Shown: in pieces, positions 1-6,798 of the stretch
Layout: each line of letters begins with the position of its first letter
Numbering within the stretch: position 1 is the first letter of the stretch
NCBI GenBank assembly: GCA_003477185.1
Contig: DMTJ01000448.1
Location: forward strand, 1 to 7,599
Length of the DNA: 7,599 nucleotides
Direction: 5' to 3'
DNA from: Lentisphaeria bacterium
GTDB lineage: Bacteria; Verrucomicrobiota; Lentisphaeria; JABSQK01; UBA12247
Position numbers and translations under genes: made by a program
Notes under the pieces: model-generated
What the model saw: only the letters and a program-made list of their open reading frames with translations
The model's database searches: none
Told to the model about the DNA's origin: nothing

Positions 1-756
1 GACGACAGGAGCTTCGGCTGCTTCCTCGACGACTTCCTCGACGACTTCCTCGACGGGAGCTTCAGCGATTTCCTCAACAACTGGTGCGGCTGCAACAGGT
101 GCTGGGGTGGCTTCGGCCTTCGGCGGGGCGGAGTCAGCAATGCGTGCCCCAAGCTGTTCGAGCGCGGAACGCGTGAAGATCACGGTCTCGTGCAGGAGAA
201 GCTGGTAGACGTTAGTGAAGCTTTCTGGAAGCGCGTTCACCTTCGGGAGGTTGCGGCTGGCCAGCTCAACGTTGTACTCATGTTCGCCAGTGAGAATGAG
301 CGCATTCTGGTTGACACCGATGGTGCCGAGCAGGGCGGTCATTTCTTTGGTGCGTGGTGCTTCGAACGCGAGGGTGTCGAGAACTTTCACAGCGCCTTCG
401 GCGATGCGATCGCCCAGGGCGCGTCGCAATGCGAGCTTCTGGACTTTCTTGTTCACCTTTTTTCCAAAGCTGCGCGGGATGGGCCCAAATACGGTGCCGC
501 CACCACGCCAGATTGGACTGGTGGTGCTACCGGCACGAGCACGGCCTGTGCCTTTCTGCCGGTATGGCTTAGCACCAGTCGCACGCACTTCACTGCGAAC
601 TTTGGTTTTGGCCGTACCAGCGCGAACTGCGCCGAGGTGGGCAACGATAGCGTCTTTGAGGGCTTGCTCGCCACGCTCTTGTTCAACCCAGGACTGGGGG
701 ACATCGATCTGTCCGACAGAGTCTCCGGCCTGGTTGATCACAGGTAGTGTAGTCAT
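1..756 (-). CDS. rplD: 50S ribosomal protein L4, 3' end outside window, with acidic C-terminal extension
   Basis: L4 binds 23S rRNA early in 50S assembly and sends a loop into the peptide exit tunnel. The frame starts at an ATG at 754-756, 18 bases after the rplC stop, with AGGA upstream as a modest ribosome binding site. The first ~206 residues match a complete L4 (E. coli L4 has 201). Near residues 61-84 lies the family's exit-tunnel loop signature, GAKPYRQKGTGRARAG followed by SPIWRGGG, and VNKK sits at 101-104. The frame does not stop there. It stays open for at least 46 more residues to the window edge, rich in Glu, Ala, Val and Pro with EEVV units. It is the sixth gene of the fused operon; rplW would be expected next but is not seen. 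The core is certain. The tail is read directly from the sequence, but its end and role are unknown. Confidence 0.96.
   Translation of the reverse strand, partial: MTTLPVINQAGDSVGQIDVPQSWVEQERGEQALKDAIVAHLGAVRAGTAKTKVRSEVRATGAKPYRQKGTGRARAGSTTSPIWRGGGTVFGPIPRSFGKKVNKKVQKLALRRALGDRIAEGAVKVLDTLAFEAPRTKEMTALLGTIGVNQNALILTGEHEYNVELASRNLPKVNALPESFTNVYQLLLHETVIFTRSALEQLGARIADSAPPKAEATPAPVAAAPVVEEIAEAPVEEVVEEVVEEAAEAPVV
22..81 (-). repeat. 12-bp tandem repeat encoding EEVV units in the L4 tail
   Basis: On the plus strand the unit is ttcctcgacgac. Copies at 22-33 and 34-45 are identical, the copy at 46-57 differs at two bases, and a separated copy at 70-81 (ttcctcaacaac) also differs at two. The period is a multiple of three, so copy number can change without breaking the rplD frame; each unit adds Val-Val-Glu-Glu. 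This pattern suggests growth by replication slippage. Confidence 0.85.
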
Positions 757-774
757 GATAATTATTTCCTACCC

Positions 775-1407
775 TTACTTCTTTTTCGCCTGGCGGACGA
801 CGACACATTGGCCATTTGGACCCGGGATCGAGCCCTTGACCAAGATGACGTTGTCGTCTTTACGAACCTGCACAACCTGCAAATTCTGCACGGTGCGCTT
901 CACGTTGCCCATCTGCCCTGGCATCTTGCGGCCTTTGTAGACCTTACCTGGGTTGACACACATACCGATGGAACCGGGACGACGTGTCCAGCCGCCACCA
1001 TGGCTAGCGCGACCGCCGCCAAATCTGTAGCGTTTGACTACGCCTTGGAAACCGCGGCCCTTCATCGTGCCGGTGACGTCTACAAACTCGCCTGTCGCGA
1101 AGACGTCCGCGAGCAGCTGGCTGCCCACTTCGGCGTCGGGATTGGCAGGTGTGCGCAGTTCGCGAATCCACATCGGTGCGTGATCGTCATAGTTGGCTGC
1201 AGCGATATGATTGCGTACTGCCTTGCTGACATTACTAAGTTTACGAATACCGTAGCCCAGCTGAACGGCGCTGTAGCCGTCGCGTTCTTCGGTGCGATGG
1301 GCGATGACTGTGCACGGCCCTACTTCGATGACAGTGACGGGGATGAACTTGCCGCTCTCGTCCCAAACTTGTGTCATGCCTATTTTCTTGCCAATAAGCC
1401 CTTTCAT
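775..1407 (-). CDS. rplC: 50S ribosomal protein L3
   Basis: L3 is an early-assembly 50S protein whose central extension reaches towards the peptidyl transferase centre. The 210 residues compare with 209 in E. coli. The start MKGLIGKKIGMTQVW and the block SHGGGWTRRPGSIG (about 135-148) followed by NPGKVYKGRKMPGQMGN (152-168) are clear family signatures. An AGGAG at 1414-1418 lies 6 bases before the ATG and settles the start. The gene follows rpsJ after 44 bases and precedes rplD by 18. In E. coli, Gln150 in the GQNQTPG segment is methylated by PrmB; here the aligned residues read GMCVNPG, so that target is absent, as in many non-proteobacteria. The C-terminus is basic (QAKKK). Confidence 0.98.
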   Translation of the reverse strand: MKGLIGKKIGMTQVWDESGKFIPVTVIEVGPCTVIAHRTEERDGYSAVQLGYGIRKLSNVSKAVRNHIAAANYDDHAPMWIRELRTPANPDAEVGSQLLADVFATGEFVDVTGTMKGRGFQGVVKRYRFGGGRASHGGGWTRRPGSIGMCVNPGKVYKGRKMPGQMGNVKRTVQNLQVVQVRKDDNVILVKGSIPGPNGQCVVVRQAKKK

Positions 1408-1451
1408 TAGGGTCTCCTATTGTCTGAAATTTTCGTTGTGGTCAATTCCGA

Positions 1452-1760
1452 TCAGATCTTGATCGCGATATCAACACCAGCCGGGAGGTTCAGCTTCTTG
1501 AGGTCATCGACGGTCTGCGCGGTGGGCTGCAGGATGTCGAGCAGACGGCTGTGCGTGCGCGTCTCGAACTGCTCCATTGACTTTTTATTTACGTGCGGAG
1601 AGCGGTTAACTGTGACACGCTCAATCCGTGTAGGCAGTGGGATTGGGCCTGCAACGACAGCGCCAGTGCGGCGTGCAGTTAGCACAATCTCCTTAGTTGA
1701 CTTATCCAAGACACGATGGTCGTAGCCTTGGAGTCTAATCCGTATTCTTTCTTGGCTCAT
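1452..1760 (-). CDS. rpsJ: 30S ribosomal protein S10
   Basis: S10 (NusE) is part of the 30S head and also partners NusB in antitermination complexes. The chosen start, [16 protein letters not shown], gives 102 residues, against 103 in E. coli. [20 protein letters not shown] near residues 38-57 is the standard core, and the protein ends with AGVDIAIKI. An ATG at 1785-1787 is also in frame and would add nine residues, but it has no family counterpart there, while a good GAGGAG precedes the inner ATG. The start codon overlaps the fusA stop as ATGA, so the two genes are probably translationally coupled. Normally tuf or an S10 leader precedes this gene; neither is present. Confidence 0.97.
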   Translation of the reverse strand: MSQERIRIRLQGYDHRVLDKSTKEIVLTARRTGAVVAGPIPLPTRIERVTVNRSPHVNKKSMEQFETRTHSRLLDILQPTAQTVDDLKKLNLPAGVDIAIKI

Positions 1761-3871
1761 GCGGTGAGTCTCCTCGAGTAATCGCATAGTTTTTCCTGCA
1801 CTTCGGGCGGTACTTGCTCAAAGTGCGAGGGTTCCATAGTATGGTGTGCTCGTCCCCTGGTGAGGGACCTGAGTGCAGTAGCGTAGCCAAAAAGCTCTGC
1901 CAGCGGCACTCGGGCGGTGATCATGCTCGCTGTGGGTTCGGCCTCTACGTTGAGAACCTGGCCACGGCGCGCATTTACGTCTGAGATGACATCTCCGACG
2001 TGTTCCTCGGGTGCGGACACCTCGAGTTTCATGATGGGTTCTAGTAGGATCGGTCCAGCATTCTGCGCCGCCGCGCGAAATGCCATAGATCCAGCCACCT
2101 TAAAAGCAATCTCGGTAGAATGATCGGGATGGGCTTCCCCCCCGATTACTTCCACCTTAAAATCTACCAGAGCGTTGCCGCCTAGGATGCCGGTCATTGC
2201 TGCGTCCATGATTCCCGCCTCGATTGAGGTATGAAATTCTTGGGGCACGCTTTTTTTCGGCAAGCGGGTACGAATGCTCGTTCCCGCGCCACGGTCCAGT
2301 GGTTCTATGGAAATAGAGACTCTGGCAAACTGGACGGTACCTGCCATGACCCGGTCGAACGTGGCCTCACCGGTGGCTGGTCGAGAAATTGACTCGCGGT
2401 AGGCAACTTGTGGTTTCCCGGAGTTGGCCTTGACGTTGAACTCACGAATGAGGCGGTCTCGAATGATCTCGAGATGTAGCTCGCCCATGCCGGCGATCAA
2501 GGTCTGTCCGGTCTCACTGTCGACGCGGAGTTGGAAGGTCGGGTCCTCATCGCTGAGTGAACCGAGGGCTTCTACGAGCTTATCGCGGTCCGCGGTGGAC
2601 TTAGGCTCGATCGCCATGGAAATGACGGGTTCTGGGAAGGTCATTGACTCGAGTACGATGGGTTTTCCCTGTGGGCAGATGGTGTCTCCGGTGGTGACCT
2701 CTTTCAGGCCCACGAGGCCCACGATTTCGCCGGAGTGGGCGACTTCGAGCTCTTCGCGCGAGTTGGCGTGCATGCGCATTACTTTGGCGACGCGCTCGGC
2801 TTTACCGGTTCTCGGGTTGTAGACCTTGCTGCCGCGGTTTAACTCGCCGCTGTAGATCCGGGCGTAAACGAGGCGACCGACAAACGGGTCGCGAGCAACT
2901 TTGAAGGCGAGGGCGACCAAGGGCTGGTCATCGCCGATGGCAGCTTCAAGTACGGCGGACGTCTTGGGGTTCTGTCCGTGAATGGTGCCGCGATCAAGCG
3001 GGGAGGGCAGTAGGGCTACGACGGCATCAAGCAGCAGCTGTACGCCTTTGTTCTTCAGGGACGACCCGCAGAGTACGGGAAGTAACTCACCTTTGCAGAC
3101 GCCAACGCGCAGTGCAGCCCAAATTCTCTCAGGGGCGATCCCTTCTTCGCCGAGGTAAGCATCGAGCAGTTCTTCGTCGTAGTCGCCAGCTGCCTCGATG
3201 GCGGCTTCGTAGGCTTCCTGGACGGCTTCTTGGAGCTCGTCTGGGACCGGGCCTTCGACGACGGTCTCGCCGTTGTCGCCGGTGAAGGTGTAGGCTTTGC
3301 CGGAGATGGCGTCGACCACGCCTTTGAAGGTGTCTTCCTCTCCGATCGGCACATGGACCGGGACGGGGTTGGCCTTCAGTTTCTCTTTGATGTCCGCCAT
3401 GACCCGCGGCATTTCTGCCCCGATGCGATCCATCTTATTGATGAAGGCAACGGCGGGGACCTTGTGGCGGCGGGCTTGGCGCCAGACGGTCTCAGACTGC
3501 GGCTGCACACCGCCAACTGCACAGAACACGGCGACGGCACCATCAAGCACCCGAAGTGAGCGCTCGACTTCAGCTGTGAAGTCGACGTGTCCGGGGGTGT
3601 CGATGATGTTGATCGCGTGATCGTGCCAGTAGCAGGTGGTCGCCGCGCTGGTAATGGTGATGCCGCGCTCCTGCTCCTGGACCATCCAGTCCATTGTCGC
3701 GGCTCCATCATGGACCTCACCTATTTTGTGGTTTACGCCACAATAATAGAGAACACGCTCGCTTGTTGTGGTCTTGCCCGCATCGATGTGCGCCATGATT
3801 CCGATGTTCCGCACAGAGCCCAAGGGCACGGCGCGGCTGGAGGACTCATGGGCAAGTTCTTTCTTCGACAC
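1757..3871 (-). CDS. fusA: Translation elongation factor G
   Basis: EF-G is the GTPase that drives tRNA-mRNA translocation and, with ribosome recycling factor, ribosome splitting. The 704 residues match the family. The GTPase motifs are intact: AHIDAGKTT (P-loop, 27-35), RGITIT (switch I, 69-74), DTPGH (91-95) and NKMD (145-148), with GSSLKNKG at 269-276. Domain II follows at about 310-400, domain III has GMGELHLEI at 461-469, and domain IV and V blocks include EPIMKLEV (611-618) and GRAHHTMEP (673-681). The start is GTG; an in-frame TGA lies four codons upstream, so nothing longer is possible. The Shine-Dalgarno match (GTGAG) is weak. The N-terminus before RNIGIMAH is about ten residues longer than in E. 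coli. The gene lies 53 bases after rpsG, and its TGA overlaps the rpsJ start. I consider it a standard EF-G1, not a specialised paralogue. Confidence 0.98.
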   Translation of the reverse strand: MSKKELAHESSSRAVPLGSVRNIGIMAHIDAGKTTTSERVLYYCGVNHKIGEVHDGAATMDWMVQEQERGITITSAATTCYWHDHAINIIDTPGHVDFTAEVERSLRVLDGAVAVFCAVGGVQPQSETVWRQARRHKVPAVAFINKMDRIGAEMPRVMADIKEKLKANPVPVHVPIGEEDTFKGVVDAISGKAYTFTGDNGETVVEGPVPDELQEAVQEAYEAAIEAAGDYDEELLDAYLGEEGIAPERIWAALRVGVCKGELLPVLCGSSLKNKGVQLLLDAVVALLPSPLDRGTIHGQNPKTSAVLEAAIGDDQPLVALAFKVARDPFVGRLVYARIYSGELNRGSKVYNPRTGKAERVAKVMRMHANSREELEVAHSGEIVGLVGLKEVTTGDTICPQGKPIVLESMTFPEPVISMAIEPKSTADRDKLVEALGSLSDEDPTFQLRVDSETGQTLIAGMGELHLEIIRDRLIREFNVKANSGKPQVAYRESISRPATGEATFDRVMAGTVQFARVSISIEPLDRGAGTSIRTRLPKKSVPQEFHTSIEAGIMDAAMTGILGGNALVDFKVEVIGGEAHPDHSTEIAFKVAGSMAFRAAAQNAGPILLEPIMKLEVSAPEEHVGDVISDVNARRGQVLNVEAEPTASMITARVPLAELFGYATALRSLTRGRAHHTMEPSHFEQVPPEVQEKLCDYSRRLTA
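1770..1775 (-). promoter_or_regulatory. rpsJ ribosome binding site inside the fusA 3' end
   Basis: GAGGAG lies 9 bases upstream of the rpsJ ATG at 1758-1760. It is embedded in the fusA codons for Ser-Arg-Arg near the EF-G C-terminus. It decides between the two in-frame rpsJ start codons. Confidence 0.7.
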
Positions 3872-3924
3872 GGTATGGACTCACAGTTGGACGTCGTGAT
3901 GGACACAGGCGAGCGGTAACCCGA

Positions 3925-4392
3925 CTACCAGCGATAGTGTGCGAAGGCTTTGTTGGCCTGCGCCATGCGGTGCGTGTCATCTTTTTTCTTGATGACCGAG
4001 CCGGTCTCATCGTAGGCGTCCATCAGTTCGGCAGCAAGTGCAGACAGCATTGCGCGACCTTTACGGCCACGGGCAGCGTCTACAACCCAACGAATCGACA
4101 GCGCGGTCTGACGAGCCGGGCTGACTTCCACTGGAACCTGATAGGTAGCACCACCGACGCGGCGGCTCTTTACTTCCAAGCGTGGCTTGGTGTTCTCGAG
4201 CGCCTGCAGGAATACTTCCAGCGGATCAAGGCCTTTCTTCTCCTTGATGATGTCTAGCGCACCGTAGACAATCTTCTGTGCAGTGGACTTTTTGCCGCCC
4301 CGCATGACGATGTTGATCGTCATGGAAACCATTTCGCTATTGTACTTAACGTCGGGCGTGAGCTCGCGCTTTTCAGCTTTATGTCTTCTCAT
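3925..4392 (-). CDS. rpsG: 30S ribosomal protein S7
   Basis: S7 is the primary assembly protein of the 30S head and lines the tRNA exit site. The 155 residues fit the family's usual 155-156. Seen are the N-terminal RRHKAEKR, then [14 protein letters not shown] (about 33-46), [18 protein letters not shown] (75-92) and the conserved end [15 protein letters not shown]. The ATG at 4390-4392 has AGGA about ten bases upstream. Only 15 bases separate it from the rpsL stop. In E. coli the longer rpsL-rpsG spacer carries the S7 autoregulatory site; a spacer this short cannot hold that structure in the same form, so S7 feedback, if any, must work differently. Confidence 0.98.
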   Translation of the reverse strand: MRRHKAEKRELTPDVKYNSEMVSMTINIVMRGGKKSTAQKIVYGALDIIKEKKGLDPLEVFLQALENTKPRLEVKSRRVGGATYQVPVEVSPARQTALSIRWVVDAARGRKGRAMLSALAAELMDAYDETGSVIKKKDDTHRMAQANKAFAHYRW

Positions 4393-4407
4393 CTGTGGTC
4401 GTTCCTA

Positions 4408-4782
4408 TCAGCTCTTTGGCTTTTTGGCGCCGTACTTGGAGCGGCCCTGTTTACGGCCATCTACACCGAGACTGTCAAGCGCGCCGCGCACGACATGGTA
4501 ACGAACGCCGGGAAGGTCAGGGACGCGACCGCCCTTTACGAGCACAATGCTATGCTCTTGGAGGTTATGGCCTTCGCCGCCGATGTAGGCCGTGATTTCT
4601 TGGCCGTTCGAGAGACGAACACGGGCGACTTTACGCAGCGCTGAGTTCGGTTTCTTTGGCGTACGGGTGGTGACTTGGAGGCAGACGCCGCGGCGCTGCG
4701 GGCAGCTGTTCAGCGCCCGCGACTTCGACTTATAAACCTTGGGCTTGCGCGGTTTGCGCACCAATTGGTTGATTGTGGGCAT
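4408..4782 (-). CDS. rpsL: 30S ribosomal protein S12
   Basis: S12 sits at the decoding centre and affects accuracy and streptomycin response. It has 124 residues and aligns without gaps to E. coli S12 through the conserved part. [11 protein letters not shown] (41-51) keeps Lys43, the main streptomycin-resistance position, and [13 protein letters not shown] (66-78) is intact. The loop at 84-92 reads GGRVPDLPG: Pro88 replaces the Lys usual there, while Asp89, the residue RimO methylthiolates in E. coli, is kept. The ATG at 4780-4782 is preceded by TAAGG seven bases upstream. This is the first gene of the fused operon, with a candidate promoter about 45 bases upstream. Confidence 0.98.
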   Translation of the reverse strand: MPTINQLVRKPRKPKVYKSKSRALNSCPQRRGVCLQVTTRTPKKPNSALRKVARVRLSNGQEITAYIGGEGHNLQEHSIVLVKGGRVPDLPGVRYHVVRGALDSLGVDGRKQGRSKYGAKKPKS

Positions 4783-4826
4783 ATACTCGCCTTAAAATTA
4801 GAGTGTTTCAAAAATGCAAAGCGGAA

Positions 4827-4855
4827 AAGATAGTCGTTCCCCCGTACGTTTGCAA
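4827..4855 (-). promoter_or_regulatory. Candidate sigma70-type promoter for the rpsL operon
   Basis: On the minus strand TTGCAA (plus 4850-4855) is followed after exactly 17 bases by TATCTT (plus 4827-4832). Each hexamer matches four of six consensus positions. Transcription would start near 4820, giving a leader of roughly 38 bases ending in the rpsL ribosome binding site. Position and spacing are right for the operon promoter, but the hexamers are only moderate matches. Confidence 0.45.
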
Positions 4856-4976
4856 GGCCAATCCGAGCTTTACGTGATTCGGGCCGATGCAGGTGTGGGC
4901 CACTGCCGCTACGCCATCGGGTCGCGCTGACAGGCTCTCCCCCGATTGGTGAGCGGCATTGAACGTTCGCCAGCGC

Positions 4977-5005
4977 TTGGACTGTGAACCTACCTGTTCT
5001 ATGCT
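4977..5005 (+). promoter_or_regulatory. Possible rightward promoter
   Basis: TTGGAC (4977-4982), a 17-base spacer and TATGCT (5000-5005) resemble a sigma70 promoter pointing towards the broken frame and the oxidoreductase. The start would be about 180 bases before the 5195 ATG. Such matches arise by chance, so this is a weak call. Confidence 0.2.
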
Positions 5006-5194
5006 CTTGTGCTACATTGACTTTCAGCTATCCATCTCCAAGCCCGGCCTAACCAGGCAGCTCTCCAGATCATCTATTGTCCGCGAAGTAAAAATTAGTG
5101 ATTTTCTGCCTGAAATATTGGGATATGGGCTGGGGATGCGCCATGATCAAGTTTACTGTACGCTGCCTGCGTCCCAATAGCACGGATTTCGAAT

Positions 5195-5536
5195 ATGACT
5201 GCGAAACAGATTGCCACCGGATTAATAGTGGCAGCCTATGACTGCCTGCCGCCCTTTGCTGAGGCGATGGTTGTAAAGCCGCCAGGTGGCAAAGATGGCA
5301 CCAGTTTTCTAGCCACGTTGTTCGGCCTCGAGCAGCCGGCCTAAGACGACATCATTCTCGACCAGGCGGTGATTGCTGGCGACTGGAAGTATGTGAGTGT
5401 GAAAGGGGAAGGGTTTCTCTTGCTCCTGACAGACGACCGTGGTGATCGGACCAACCTCGCGGTGAGCGAGCTAGGAAAGTTGGTCGAGATTCAGGCCATC
5501 GCCAAACCTGAAATTGGTAGTGTTCGCACCCGGTAG
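5195..5536 (+). pseudogene. Small hypothetical reading frame broken by one in-frame TAA
   Basis: From the ATG at 5195 the frame codes 49 residues, meets TAA at 5342-5344, and then continues in the same frame for 63 codons to a TAG at 5534-5536. Both halves read like one ordinary protein: the second has the segment AGDWKYVSVKGEGFLLLL followed by TDDRGDRTNLAVSELGKLVE. The N-terminus (IATGLIVAAYDCLPPFAEA, residues 6-24) could be a weak signal peptide with an AEA-like cleavage site. A single change from CAA, GAA or AAA to TAA would explain the break. Only a poor GGA ribosome binding site precedes the ATG. The frame lies 52 bases before the oxidoreductase gene. I do not recognise the family. It could be a recent pseudogene, a sequence error, or a chance open frame. 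Confidence 0.45.
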
Positions 5537-5588
5537 AACGTAGCTGGTCACGAAAATCTAGACTGAATAATTAAGTGGAGTCGCATCT

Positions 5589-6758
5589 ATGAGAGACGTG
5601 GCAGGTGAGATAAGAATTGGGGTCATTGGAGCGGGAGGGCGCGGCGGCTTGGCCCGGCACGCACACAACCCAGAGGATGGCGTGCGCTTGGTCGCTGCGG
5701 CCGACCCGGAGAAAGAGGTTCTGGAGACTTTTAAGGAAAAGTATGATGCGAACTTCGTGACGGCAGACTACCGCGAGCTCGTGGCGCGCGACGATATCGA
5801 CGCCGTGTTCATCTGCAGCCCAGATTACGCGCATGAGACACAGGCCATCGCCGCGTTGGAGACGGGGAAATCGGTCTATCTGGAAAAGCCGCTGGCCATC
5901 ACCATCGAGGGCTGTGATCGGATTTTAGAGGCTGCCTGTAGAACCAAGGGCAAGCTCTGTATCGGCCACAACATGCGCCATATGCAGTCGGTGCTGACCA
6001 TGAAGAGACTGATTGATGAGGGGGCGATTGGCCAAGTGAAGGCGGGCTGGTGCCGGCATTTCGTAGGCCATGGCGGCGACTTCTACTTCAAGGACTGGCA
6101 CGCGGACAGGACCAAATCCAACAGCCTGCTCCTGCAGAAGGCTGCGCATGACATCGATGTGTTGCATTGGCTCTGCGGTGGGTACAGCAAACGGATCACG
6201 GGCATGGGCGGCTTGACCGTTTATGGTGAAATCTCAGAGCGCGTCGGCGACGGCACCTTCAAAGGCTGTGACCCAAGCCACTGGCCGCCGCTCACCCAGA
6301 CGGGCTTTAATCCTGTCGTCGATGTCGAGGACCTGAGCATGATGCTGATGCAGTTGGACAACGGTGTCTTCTGCTCCTATCAGCAGTGTCACTACACTCC
6401 GGACTACTGGCGCAACTACACGATCATTGGCACCGAAGGTCGCCTGGAGAATTTCGGCGTGATGGGCGACGATGCTGTGGTACGCGTGTGGAACAAGCGT
6501 TGCGGCTACAATGCCGATGGTGACATCACGGTCCCCGTCGCCAGTGGCACTGCTGGCCACGGTGGTGCCGACGAGCTCATCGTCGCTGAGTTCATCCGCT
6601 ATCTGCGCGGCGAATGTCAGCCAAGCACCTCTGCCCTCGCTGCGCGCTATAGCGTTGCCGCTGGTTGCATGGCCGCCGATTCTCTGCGTAATGGCAGCGC
6701 GCCACGCGATGTGCCTGCAGTCTCCGCCGAGATCCAGGAGTACTTCACAGCTACATAA
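5589..6758 (+). CDS. Gfo/Idh/MocA-family NAD(P)-dependent oxidoreductase
   Basis: Members of this family oxidise or reduce sugars, inositols and related compounds using a nicotinamide cofactor in the cytoplasm. The 389 residues begin with a Rossmann fold: IGVIGAGGRGG (10-20) for the dinucleotide, an acidic Asp39 in AADP after the second strand that suggests NAD preference, and ICSPDYAH (75-82). The signature EKP is at 99-101, with Lys100 the expected catalytic lysine, and KAAHDID (184-190) supplies the expected His and Asp. The C-terminal half, with DVEDLSMM (245-252) and TIIGTEGRLENFG (278-290), forms the substrate domain. No signal peptide is seen. GGAG lies 8 bases before the ATG. There is no co-directional partner gene in the window, so the substrate cannot be inferred. 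It resembles an uncharacterised subfamily I recall from actinobacteria and Verrucomicrobiota. Confidence 0.93.
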   Translation: MRDVAGEIRIGVIGAGGRGGLARHAHNPEDGVRLVAAADPEKEVLETFKEKYDANFVTADYRELVARDDIDAVFICSPDYAHETQAIAALETGKSVYLEKPLAITIEGCDRILEAACRTKGKLCIGHNMRHMQSVLTMKRLIDEGAIGQVKAGWCRHFVGHGGDFYFKDWHADRTKSNSLLLQKAAHDIDVLHWLCGGYSKRITGMGGLTVYGEISERVGDGTFKGCDPSHWPPLTQTGFNPVVDVEDLSMMLMQLDNGVFCSYQQCHYTPDYWRNYTIIGTEGRLENFGVMGDDAVVRVWNKRCGYNADGDITVPVASGTAGHGGADELIVAEFIRYLRGECQPSTSALAARYSVAAGCMAADSLRNGSAPRDVPAVSAEIQEYFTAT

Positions 6759-6760
6759 AA

Positions 6761-6791
6761 CCGCTGGCCACTGTCTTATTACATTCAGCGG
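6761..6791. terminator. Weak hairpin between convergent genes
   Basis: CCGCTG (6761-6766) can pair with CAGCGG (6786-6791) across a 19-base loop, in the 40 bases between two convergent stop codons. The location suits a bidirectional terminator, but the stem is short, the loop long and no clear T-run follows on either strand. Confidence 0.2.
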
Positions 6792-6798
6792 CGGCGAC

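Larger units (their letters stand above)
4783..5194. other. Gene-free region upstream of rpsL
   Basis: These 412 bases separate rpsL from the broken frame on its right. Apart from the rpsL leader and promoter candidate I see no convincing gene. There are weak dyads: CCGATG (4884-4889) with CATCGG (4915-4920), and CAGGCAG (5054-5060) with CTGCCTG (5106-5112). Neither is followed by a T-run that would make a terminator. No tRNA-like cloverleaf was recognised. Confidence 0.5.

Noticed and set aside
215..940. A 241-codon plus-strand open frame across rplD and the end of rplC.
   Set aside because: It is antisense to two clear ribosomal-protein genes, has no recognisable domain, and its composition is that of a shadow frame.
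1761..1787. An upstream in-frame ATG for rpsJ that adds nine residues.
   Set aside because: The extra residues (MRLLEETHR) do not occur in S10, and the GAGGAG site is correctly spaced for the inner ATG instead.
4884..4920. CCGATG/CATCGG dyad upstream of rpsL as a terminator or riboswitch.
   Set aside because: Six base pairs with a 25-base loop, no T-run and no known motif; likely chance in GC-rich sequence.
4959..5180. A 73-codon plus-strand frame starting at TTG in the intergenic region.
   Set aside because: It has a rare start codon, no good ribosome binding site and no recognisable motif; it is too short to trust alone.
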